In this document: positions 1-4,903 of the stretch, piece after piece | Numbering within the stretch: position 1 is the stretch's first letter | Layout: every line of letters begins with the position of its first letter | Origin: DATBFX01 sp036558305 | GTDB lineage: Bacteria; Chloroflexota; Chloroflexia; Thermomicrobiales; UBA6265 | Assembly: GCA_036558305.1 (NCBI GenBank) | Contig: DATBFX010000373.1 | Coordinates: 1 to 5,215 of the forward strand | DNA length: 5,215 bases | Direction of reading: 5' to 3' | The notes under the pieces: generated by a model | Database searches by the model: none | The model's input: only the letters and a program-made list of their open reading frames with translations | Told to the model about the DNA's origin: nothing | Made by a program: the position numbers and the translations under genes

Positions 1-98
1 CCCGCCGAGCGCCCGCGCCACGGCGCGACGAGGCACTCGTTCACCTCATCCGTCTCGCCCATTCCGATCTCGTCCGGCACGGACGGTTCTCCCCGCCC
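1..98. other. Left edge, no gene assigned
   Basis: All three + strand frames are open here, so the absence of stops says nothing. The frame of the signal peptide that begins at GTG 99 stays open to the window edge, so a longer N-terminus or the tail of an upstream gene cannot be excluded. GGACGG at 81-86 is only a weak, distant ribosome-binding candidate for GTG 99. I see no convincing promoter or RNA. Confidence 0.4.
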
Positions 99-875
99 GT
101 GCGCCGGGTCGCCGCGTTGCTCGCCGTCGTCCTGCTCGCCGGGCCGCCGCCGACTCGCCGCCCACCTGCTTCACCATGACGGCCACCATCTGGGGCCAGA
201 GCGGGACCATAACCGGCACCTCAGGCAACGACGTCATCGCCGGCTCCCCCGGTCCCGACACCATCCGCGCCGGACATCCTGTGAGGCGACGAGGGTGCCG
301 ACGCGCTCTACGGCGAGGGCGGCAACGATCTGCTGGAGGGAGAGCCTCAGCCCTTGATCGACTGCGCCGAGACCGGCATCGACGACCGGCTGGACGGCGG
401 CCCCGGCGATGACGTCTTCGGCGACGACTGCGGCGTCAACCTGGCCACCGGCGGGCCGGGCCACGACCTCGGCAAGGTCACCGGCAGTTTCGACGGCGGC
501 AGCGCCGACGACAACCGCATCCTCGCCGACCTGCCCACCTCCCAACCCCTGGGCTTCACCCCCATGTTCGCCTCGAACCCACCCATCGAGGCCGAGCGAA
601 CCTGCGAAGCTTGCCACGACGGGCACGCCATCGGGGGCTCGGGCAACGACGGCGTCGTGGTCTACGGGGGCGTCGCGGACGGCGGTTCAGGCAACGATCT
701 GGTCGAGGGCGCCTATCCGAGCGACGAGGTCCTGGGCGGCTCGGGATCGGACCAACTCGGCCATTTCACTGGGTCCGCGGGGATGCGGTTTGATGGGGGA
801 TCGGGCCACGACATCTGCAACCTGAACGGATCGACGACCGATACCGTGCGTCGCTGCGAAGTCGTGGTGCCGTAG
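99..875 (+). pseudogene. Secreted RTX-repeat (hemolysin-type calcium-binding) protein, frame-disrupted
   Basis: The intact protein would be exported and would bind Ca2+ through Gly/Asp nonapeptide repeats. A signal peptide starts at GTG 99 (VRRVAALLAVVLLAG), but its frame hits TGA at 177. The expected continuation lies in another frame from about 143: AAADSPPTCFT, then TATIWGQSGTITGTSGNDVIAG, the usual lead-in to RTX repeats. Near 272 the coding signal moves back to the first frame, reading D-I-L-stop(282)-G-D-E-G-A-D-A-L-Y-G-E-G-G-N-D. It then stays open to TAG 873-875 through further repeats (GGPGDD, GGPGHD, GGSGND, GGSGSD, GGSGHD) and ends RRCEVVVP. The lesions are therefore about one missing base at 138-152, an indel near 270-284, and possibly a TGA at 282. 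Either the gene is decaying or the assembly has indel errors. The longest intact part is 285-875, with TTG 354 as a possible internal start. The protein family is fairly certain; activity is doubtful. Confidence 0.72.
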
Positions 876-941
876 CCAGGCGGATTGCCGATGAGCGAGT
901 TTCGGGAGGCGGTCTGGCTGGTCCCTGCGTTGCCCGGCCTG
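876..941. other. Convergent gap between RTX gene and MFS gene
   Basis: These 66 bases separate the TAG stop of the + strand RTX gene from the TAG stop of the - strand transporter. The complementary pair CAGGC (877-881) and GCCTG (937-941) is far apart and has no T-tract. I see no convincing intrinsic terminator in either direction. Confidence 0.5.
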
Positions 942-2213
942 CTACGCGTCAACCACCGTCGTCGCCGCACCGGAGTCGATCGCCACGCCATCCGCACGCC
1001 GCACCGCCCGTCCATACAGCACCAGCGCCGGCGTCAGCAACAACCCCGCCGCCGTGATCGCCGCCCGCAACCCGAACAGGTTCCCGACCGCGCCGATCGC
1101 CGGCCCGCCCGCGAGTTGCCCGAGGGCGTCCGCCTGGCTCTGCGCCGAGATGACCGTCGCCCGCACCCGCGAGTCGATCTGCCGGTTCTGCCAGGCCCCG
1201 GCGATCGGCCAGTACAGCGCGCGGGCAAGACCGACCAACCAGAACGCCGCCAGGGCGACGCCGAAACTCGGCGCCAACCCGAACGCCACGACACCCGCCA
1301 CGAGCGCCACGTTGATCCCGAGAAGCACTTTGGCCGTCCGCGCATCCCCTTTCACGGCGAGACGTCGTACCACGACCTCGGAAGCGACGATGCCGATCAC
1401 GGCGCTGCCGGCCGAGAAGAGTCCGAACCAGACGACCGGATCGAGACCGCCCACCGCCGGCAGCGAGAGCGTCGTCAGGAACTGCGCCTCCCAGAGCCGG
1501 TCGTACCCCTCGCTGTAGGCGCCGTAGACGACCCCGACCGCCAGGAGCAGCATCAGTACCGGCCGTCCCCGCACGAGGAGCGACGCCTGCCGCGTCGTCG
1601 CCACCATCGACCCCACCGACGCCCGAAGCGAACCGCGCTCCTCCCGCGGCGCCGGACGGAACCCCGTCTCCGCCATCGCCGCCCGCAAGAACAACCCGAG
1701 GCCGATCATCGAGACCGCCCCGAGCAGGATCGGCACCCGCAGATCGATCGTCGCCAACCCGACGGAGACGAGCGGGCCGACGATCCAGGCGACCGCTGCC
1801 ACCTGACCGGCCCGCAAAAAGACCCGCTCCAACTGCTCCTCCCCGTGCTCGTCGGCAATCCACGCCTGGAGCGCCCCGTCGATGCACGTCTCCCCGACCC
1901 CGCGCACCACCTCGGCCACGAGAATCGCGACGAAGAGCGGCGCCATCCCCTCGACGACAAACCCGACGCCGACCAGCACCTCCCCGATCACCACCGACAG
2001 CCGCCGACTGTGGAGATCGGCGATTACCCCGGTCGGCACCTGGAAAAGAAAACAGGTCGCCTCGATCGTCGTCCCGACCAGGACGAGCTGGAGCGGATTC
2101 ATCCCCACCGTCTGCACGTAGTAGACGGCGAGCACCGTGTAGATCAGCGACCGGAAGAACGCGGAGGCACCCGCCTCCATGAGGTACACGCGATAGGCAG
2201 ACAAACCGAACAC
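942..2213 (-). CDS. MFS transporter, efflux type
   Basis: Inner-membrane secondary transporter of the major facilitator superfamily, probably a proton-driven exporter; the substrate cannot be read from sequence. About 423 residues with some 12 hydrophobic segments, the usual MFS length. Motif A between TM2 and TM3 is visible as GVIADLHSRR (about residues 62-71). The N-terminal AYRVYLMEAGASAFF and NPLQLVLVGTTIEATCFLFQVPTG, and later GALQAWIADEHGEE, match my memory of drug-resistance-type MFS proteins. I chose GTG 2213 because AAGGGAG (2225-2219) lies 5 nt upstream. GTG 2228, five codons earlier and in frame, has no good ribosome-binding site. The gene follows the 2571-2909 gene in the same direction but has its own promoter and a long structured leader, so it is probably regulated on its own. 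The reading frame is intact, unlike the neighbouring RTX gene. Confidence 0.9.
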   Translation of the reverse strand: MFGLSAYRVYLMEAGASAFFRSLIYTVLAVYYVQTVGMNPLQLVLVGTTIEATCFLFQVPTGVIADLHSRRLSVVIGEVLVGVGFVVEGMAPLFVAILVAEVVRGVGETCIDGALQAWIADEHGEEQLERVFLRAGQVAAVAWIVGPLVSVGLATIDLRVPILLGAVSMIGLGLFLRAAMAETGFRPAPREERGSLRASVGSMVATTRQASLLVRGRPVLMLLLAVGVVYGAYSEGYDRLWEAQFLTTLSLPAVGGLDPVVWFGLFSAGSAVIGIVASEVVVRRLAVKGDARTAKVLLGINVALVAGVVAFGLAPSFGVALAAFWLVGLARALYWPIAGAWQNRQIDSRVRATVISAQSQADALGQLAGGPAIGAVGNLFGLRAAITAAGLLLTPALVLYGRAVRRADGVAIDSGAATTVVDA

Positions 2214-2218
2214 GCGCA

Positions 2219-2225
2219 CTCCCTT
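2219..2225 (-). promoter_or_regulatory. Ribosome-binding site choosing the MFS start
   Basis: On the - strand this reads AAGGGAG, with 5 nt before GTG 2213. It lies inside the longer open frame that begins at GTG 2228, so the site argues for the shorter protein. Confidence 0.6.
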
Positions 2226-2262
2226 CACCCGGCACCCGCCGCACGCGGACGCCGGCGCCCCG

Positions 2263-2281
2263 ACCGGCGCGCAACGCCGGT
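2263..2281 (-). other. Leader hairpin near the MFS start
   Basis: ACCGGCG pairs perfectly with CGCCGGT across a 5-nt loop in the - strand RNA. A self-complementary CGCCGGCG at 2250-2257 could compete for either arm. That gives alternative folds 25-50 nt upstream of the MFS ribosome-binding site. The structure is seen in sequence; a regulatory role is inferred. Confidence 0.45.
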
Positions 2282-2302
2282 GCGCTCGAACCCTGCTGCG
2301 AT

Positions 2303-2319
2303 GGATTGGGCGTCAATCC
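2303..2319 (-). other. Short leader hairpin
   Basis: The - strand RNA reads GGATTG, 5 nt of loop, CAATCC: a perfect 6-bp stem within the MFS leader. It is short enough to be chance on its own and is listed because it sits in a row of hairpins. Confidence 0.3.
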
Positions 2320-2326
2320 CGTCCTT

Positions 2327-2351
2327 GTTCCGCGCCGGGGATGGCGCGAAC
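2327..2351 (-). other. Bulged leader hairpin
   Basis: In the - strand RNA, GUUCGCGCC pairs with GGCGCGGAAC: nine base pairs, a single-base bulge (position 2330) and a 6-nt loop AUCCCC. It abuts the 15-bp hairpin at 2351-2384, sharing one base, so the two could stack coaxially. Confidence 0.45.
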
Positions 2352-2384
2352 CAACCGTCGTCGCGCTCCCGCGACAACGGCCGG
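2351..2384 (-). other. 15-bp leader hairpin with GGAG loop
   Basis: The - strand RNA forms CCGGCCGUUGUCGCG, loop GGAG, CGCGACGACGGUUGG. All 15 positions pair, three of them as G-U or U-G. On the + strand those three would be C-A mismatches, so the structure belongs to the transporter transcript. The GGAG loop is Shine-Dalgarno-like. It is not a terminator, because no T-tract follows. Confidence 0.6.
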
Positions 2385-2400
2385 AGACGGGCGTCGAGGG

Positions 2401-2429
2401 GAAGGAGAAGAACCCGCCGGCGCGGCGGG
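2401..2429 (-). terminator. Terminator-like hairpin in the MFS leader (candidate attenuator)
   Basis: On the - strand CCCGCCG (2429-2423), loop CGC and CGGCGGG (2419-2413) make a perfect 7-bp GC stem. The tail TTCTTCTCCTTC follows (2412-2401; seven T in twelve). It starts 11 nt after the leader ORF stop. An alternative stem, GCGGG (2439-2435) with CCCGC (2429-2425), would use the same left arm and so prevent the terminator. The T-tract is interrupted, so termination efficiency is uncertain. Confidence 0.5.
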
Positions 2430-2440
2430 GCGCACCCGCG

Positions 2441-2503
2441 CTACCGCACGCTCACCACGATGGGACCACCGACCGACCCCACGACCATCCTGGTGGCTGA
2501 CAT
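2441..2503 (-). CDS. Candidate 20-residue leader peptide upstream of MFS
   Basis: A 20-codon ORF (ATG 2503, TAG 2443-2441) encodes MSATRMVVGSVGGPIVVSVR. It is preceded by GAGGAGGG with 5 nt of spacing, the strongest ribosome-binding site on this side of the window, so translation is likely. It lies about 40 nt downstream of a predicted start of transcription and about 230 nt upstream of the MFS start. No membrane segment or domain is present, and the length suits a regulatory leader peptide more than a working protein. The PIVV stretch loosely recalls hydrophobic arrest motifs of macrolide-sensing erm leaders (IAVV, IFVI); that resemblance is weak evidence. Alternatively it is the 5' remnant of a lost gene, but the following bases do not continue it in any frame I can recognise. 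Confidence 0.5.
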   Translation of the reverse strand: MSATRMVVGSVGGPIVVSVR

Positions 2504-2508
2504 GGTGT

Positions 2509-2516
2509 CCCTCCTC
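2509..2516 (-). promoter_or_regulatory. Strong ribosome-binding site of the leader ORF
   Basis: The - strand reads GAGGAGGG, nearly the full anti-16S complement, 5 nt before ATG 2503. No annotated long gene uses it; only the 20-codon ORF begins there. Confidence 0.65.
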
Positions 2517-2550
2517 AATACGACGAGAACCGCTATCTCATCCAAACCCG

Positions 2551-2559
2551 ATTGTAGCA
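2551..2559 (-). promoter_or_regulatory. Extended -10 promoter for the MFS transcript
   Basis: On the - strand the bases read TGCTACAAT, an extended -10 (TGn) element with a TACAAT hexamer. No good -35 sits at 16-18 bp; TTGACG is only 12 bp upstream. An extended -10 can work with a weak -35. Transcription would begin near 2544, just beyond the stop codon of the gene ending at 2571, giving a leader of about 330 nt. Confidence 0.5.
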
Positions 2560-2570
2560 GACGCGAGTCG

Positions 2571-2909
2571 TCAATCCGCCGCGCCCCGTTCCGCCAGCGC
2601 CCGTCCCCGCGCCCTCAGTGCCGCCGCCCGCGCCCGGAACTCCTCCGGCGTCAGCGGCGCGTACCGGATGCCGTGGTCGCCGGGATGCGGCTGCCGATGG
2701 TCCCATTCGCCGGCCTGGATCTCCCAGGGGATGCCTTCAGGGAACGCGGTACAAACCATTGCGCCTTCTTCAGCAAGGTGCCGGCAAAAATGGCAATTGG
2801 AGTAAGGATATGGCGCCCAGCGCGCCATCGTCTCCTCGACCTGGGCGGCGAGTTCGAACTCCTCGGGAGTGTCGTAATCGAGGATTTTTCCAGATGGACT
2901 AGTCTTCAT
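2571..2909 (-). CDS. Small Cys/His-rich conserved-type protein
   Basis: A 112-residue soluble protein of unknown function. Its core has C39-H-F-C42-R-H44, C53-T-A-F-P-E-G-I-P, then G-E-W-D-H71 and P-G-D-H-G-I-R. I recall the pattern C..C....C.AFP.GIP..I..G...H..P.GD.GI from unnamed small proteins in many bacteria. Three cysteines and several histidines could hold a metal such as Zn2+, which is inference. The C-terminal third is charged and Ala/Arg-rich, probably helical. ATG 2909 lies inside the end of the preceding gene (11-base overlap) and has no clear Shine-Dalgarno, so it is probably translated by coupling to the ART-like gene. A role as that protein's partner, modulator or immunity factor is possible but unproven. 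Confidence 0.8.
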   Translation of the reverse strand: MKTSPSGKILDYDTPEEFELAAQVEETMARWAPYPYSNCHFCRHLAEEGAMVCTAFPEGIPWEIQAGEWDHRQPHPGDHGIRYAPLTPEEFRARAAALRARGRALAERGAAD

Positions 2910-3462
2910 CGTCGATGATCACCACGCGCTCGGCGTCAAACACCACCAACTGATTACCACCGACCGGCAGGCTGAACCCGCGCTCCCGGATCTCGACGGC
3001 ATGATACCCCGCTTCACGGATTACCCGCGTCAAGACTGTCTCCCGATCCGGCAGAACCAGACCAAGTTCGATGAAGCGGCCGACGCCTCCGGGGATCGCC
3101 GCGAGCAGTTGGCGCTGAGGAGAGAGGCGCGTCGAAGCGATGCGCACGGATAACACCCGCGCCACGCGTACCCGCAGCACCAACGCCACCCCGTGATGCC
3201 CGAGTTGCGACAGATAGCGATCGCGCGTGCCCGCATCGATCGCGGCATAGACACCATTTCCCCAGGCTCGACCGCCGGCTCGACGACCAAGGTCGAATCC
3301 TCTCACCCGGATCGACGCCGCTGCCTCCACCGTCGTCACGTGGTAGACCGTAGCGGGGTACGCCGATCCCGCCGCCCACCGCGCCGCCTCCGCCCGCGTC
3401 ATCACCGGTTTCCAGTCCGGCCTTTGCTCTGTCGGTCCCTCCTCCCCTGCCACCCCGCTCAT
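2899..3462 (-). CDS. ADP-ribosyltransferase-fold protein (putative)
   Basis: About 187 residues, no signal peptide or membrane segment. Numbered from ATG 3462, the core begins PATVYHVTT (H41), continues IRVRGFDLG and WGNGVYAAID (Y72), and ends VGGNQLVVFDAERVVII (Q171). This order (YH-T, then GxGVY, then a late [EQ]-containing strand) fits the H-Y-[E/Q] layout of ART/PARP-like enzymes, which use NAD+ to modify proteins, nucleic acids or small molecules. Whether it is catalytic is uncertain, since the third position appears to be Gln. The acylase gene stops at 3467; the junction TGAGGTGATG suggests translational coupling, with GTG 3465 an alternative start. The stop overlaps the next gene by 11 bases. 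Alternatives: an antibiotic-modifying ART, a toxin, or a KptA-like RNA enzyme. The family is recognised only by motif layout. Confidence 0.65.
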   Translation of the reverse strand: MSGVAGEEGPTEQRPDWKPVMTRAEAARWAAGSAYPATVYHVTTVEAAASIRVRGFDLGRRAGGRAWGNGVYAAIDAGTRDRYLSQLGHHGVALVLRVRVARVLSVRIASTRLSPQRQLLAAIPGGVGRFIELGLVLPDRETVLTRVIREAGYHAVEIRERGFSLPVGGNQLVVFDAERVVIIDDED

Positions 3463-3466
3463 CACC

Positions 3467-4540
3467 TCACGCCGAGAACCCCACCTCGACGTACGGCGTC
3501 GTGTGCGGCGGTCCCGGCGCGAACCGCACCCGCGGCGGCACGGTCAGTTCCGCCGCCATCGAACCGAAGGTCATGAACCCGCGGCGCGGCGCCCGGCTCA
3601 CCGGCGCCGTCGTCTCCGACAAGACCCGCTCCGCCCCCGCCAGGTCCGCCAACTCCGCCGCACACGCCGCTACCGCGTCGTAGCGGGCGCGCGTGTTCGA
3701 TGCCGCGTACCGCCGCTCTGCCTCGGTCTCGCCGACGACGGCCGGATTGACCAACGGATGGTTCGTGTGGACGATACGCTCGACCGCGGTCTCGTCGCGG
3801 ACGGCGCCGTTGGCCGCGCACTCGTAGCTCGCCAACCCGTGCGGTCCGCCGATCCCGTAGTGTTGCCCGATCGCGTGGGGTACCTGATCGACGAACGCCG
3901 CCGCCGCGGCAAGCGTCGACCGGACCAATATCCCGCGAAGGACGAAGGCGACCGGCAATCCCCCGGCCGAACTCGGCAGCATGTCCAGGTTGTTGACCAC
4001 CACCCCAACCCCGGCCGCGTTCGCCCCCATCAACCCGATGAATCCGGCCATCGTGAAGGCGAGGATTTCCGGCCCCGCCTCCGCTCGGATCCGCAAGACC
4101 GCCTGCGTGCCGTCGTGCACGGTCGGGATGTCCATGTTCTGCGCGATCACCGTCGTGCCGGCCGCCGTCCGAAAGCCGACGACGGTACAACCCGGCGCAC
4201 CTCGTCGCCGCCCCTGACCGTACGACCACTCCTCGTCCATCAGGTTGTAGGCGAGGACGCGCGGGAACGGTTGTCCCGCCCCTTCGGCGATCCCGCGCAC
4301 CTCCGCCAGCAACTCCGGTGTCCACCGCCGGATTGCCGGCAGGTGATCAGTCTCGTCGAGGAACCCGCGCAGGTAATCGTCCGGATCGATCCCGTGCCGG
4401 CTCCCCAGCGCCTCCAACCAGCGCCCCATCCCCGCGGCGATCCTGTCGCGGAGTTCTTCGCCGTGGCTCCGACCGCGCCGCCGCGGCTCCCCGGCACAGG
4501 TGACGATCGGCAGCGTCGCGGTCTCGAGCACGTTGGACAT
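3467..4540 (-). CDS. C45 peptidase / acyl-CoA:6-aminopenicillanate acyltransferase-like Ntn-hydrolase
   Basis: A 357-residue protein of the penicillin acyltransferase-like Ntn-hydrolase family. Members self-cleave before a cysteine, which becomes the N-terminal nucleophile for hydrolysing amides or transferring acyl groups. Visible are GRSHGEELRDRI near residues 23-34, the likely cleavage site PG-CTVVGF at Gly117/Cys118, IAQNMD at 132-137, GANAAGVGVVVNNLD at 172-186, and HTNHPL at 258-263. Cleavage would give an alpha chain of 117 residues and a beta chain of 240. No signal peptide is seen, so it is probably cytoplasmic. ATG 4540 is preceded by GGAGGAG with 4 nt spacing. It is the first gene of a probable three-gene operon with the ART-like and Cys-rich genes. 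The real substrate is unknown; most bacterial members are not penicillin enzymes. Confidence 0.88.
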   Translation of the reverse strand: MSNVLETATLPIVTCAGEPRRRGRSHGEELRDRIAAGMGRWLEALGSRHGIDPDDYLRGFLDETDHLPAIRRWTPELLAEVRGIAEGAGQPFPRVLAYNLMDEEWSYGQGRRRGAPGCTVVGFRTAAGTTVIAQNMDIPTVHDGTQAVLRIRAEAGPEILAFTMAGFIGLMGANAAGVGVVVNNLDMLPSSAGGLPVAFVLRGILVRSTLAAAAAFVDQVPHAIGQHYGIGGPHGLASYECAANGAVRDETAVERIVHTNHPLVNPAVVGETEAERRYAASNTRARYDAVAACAAELADLAGAERVLSETTAPVSRAPRRGFMTFGSMAAELTVPPRVRFAPGPPHTTPYVEVGFSA

Positions 4541-4544
4541 CGGT

Positions 4545-4551
4545 CTCCTCC
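4545..4551 (-). promoter_or_regulatory. Strong ribosome-binding site of the acyltransferase-like gene
   Basis: The - strand reads GGAGGAG followed by ACCG and ATG. This fixes the start at 4540 and suggests high translation of the first gene in the operon. Confidence 0.75.
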
Positions 4552-4635
4552 GGCGGCACGGCTACCCGACACGTCATCGCCCCGCCATTCTCTCACGGAC
4601 CCAACGACGAACCCGCGGCCACGACGCATTCGGTC

Positions 4636-4671
4636 CAATCGATTGACTCACTGTCAAAGGCAATCGATTGC
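4636..4671. repeat. Paired CAATCGATTG palindromes (candidate operator)
   Basis: CAATCGATTG occurs at 4636-4645 and again at 4661-4670, exactly 25 bp apart start to start; the second extends to the 12-bp GCAATCGATTGC (4660-4671). The half-site CGATTGC recurs at 4744-4750. Two identical palindromes in a divergent promoter region fit dimeric repressor binding; the cognate regulator is not in the window. Confidence 0.5.
4652..4657 (-). promoter_or_regulatory. TTGACA -35-like box toward the acyltransferase operon
   Basis: The - strand reads a perfect TTGACA here, between the two palindromes. No good -10 lies 16-19 bp downstream (candidates are only ACCGAA or CCGAAT), so this promoter may be weak, activator-dependent, or not real. 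Confidence 0.3.
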
Positions 4672-4727
4672 TGGAACCAAAGTCCCAAAGGACATTCGGA
4701 ATCATGAGACATCATGGGTAATCCGGA

Positions 4728-4756
4728 TTGACTCGATGGTTTCCGATTGCTATGGT
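4728..4756 (+). promoter_or_regulatory. Sigma-70-type promoter for the SH3-domain gene
   Basis: TTGACT (4728-4733) and TATGGT (4751-4756) are separated by exactly 17 bp, matching 5/6 and 4/6 of the housekeeping consensus. Transcription would begin near 4763, giving a leader of about 140 nt. The operator-like half-site CGATTGC fills the spacer just before the -10. Confidence 0.55.
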
Positions 4757-4763
4757 CGAGTCC

Positions 4764-4775
4764 GGCCCACGGGCC
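4764..4775 (+). repeat. GGCCC-AC-GGGCC inverted repeat at the predicted transcript start
   Basis: A perfect 5-bp inverted repeat lies right where the + strand transcript should begin. A second hairpin (CGGCGGC at 4820-4826, GCCGCCG at 4833-4839, 6-nt loop) lies further along the leader. Neither has a T-tract, so I do not call them terminators. Confidence 0.35.
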
Positions 4776-4890
4776 GCGCCTTGACGACCTCGACCAGACC
4801 GCGATCGACACCGGCATTTCGGCGGCGTCCCGGCCGCCGGCGCCTGGGTCTGCCAACCGAATCTGCACCACGGCGAGCGTGTCACCGACT

Positions 4891-4896
4891 CGGAGG
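4891..4896 (+). promoter_or_regulatory. Ribosome-binding site choosing TTG 4904
   Basis: CGGAGG lies 7 nt before TTG 4904. It decides the start of the SH3-domain gene: no ATG is available in frame nearby, and the next candidate, GTG 4937, would remove the basic n-region of the signal peptide. Confidence 0.65.
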
Positions 4897-4903
4897 TTCT
4901 CCG

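Larger units (their letters stand above)
4541..4903. promoter_or_regulatory. Divergent intergenic control region
   Basis: This 363-base gap separates the - strand operon from the + strand SH3 gene. Its middle (about 4630-4755) is visibly richer in A+T than the genes. It holds two palindromes, one good + strand promoter, a TTGACA box on the - strand, and a 9-base direct repeat GATTGACTC (4641-4649 and 4726-4734). Open frames inside it lack a ribosome-binding site and any recognisable protein. Confidence 0.6.

Noticed and set aside
282..284. In-frame TGA in the RTX repeat as a possible selenocysteine or recoding site
   Set aside because: The frame is also broken nearby, no selenocysteine insertion hairpin is evident, and RTX repeats do not use selenocysteine; decay or sequence error is simpler.
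603..617. CxxCH (CEACH) heme-binding-like motif inside the RTX protein
   Set aside because: A single copy in a linker between Gly/Asp repeats, with no cytochrome context or axial ligand pattern; probably coincidence.
2285..2292. GGTTCGAG on the - strand, like a tRNA T-loop
   Set aside because: No flanking 5-bp T-stem, acceptor stem or anticodon arm can be built around it.
885..2918. A 2-kb open + strand frame running antisense to the transporter, its leader and the Cys-rich gene
   Set aside because: Its product is Arg/Pro/His-rich with no domain, it spans three unrelated loci, and high GC makes stop-free antisense frames common. The - strand genes have clear motifs.
4820..4839. GC hairpin upstream of the SH3 gene as a terminator
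   Set aside because: No T-rich tract follows on either strand; at most a 5' leader structure.
4593..4871. Open - strand frame in the divergent intergenic region
   Set aside because: No ribosome-binding site, no recognisable protein pattern, and it overlaps the palindromes and the + strand promoter.
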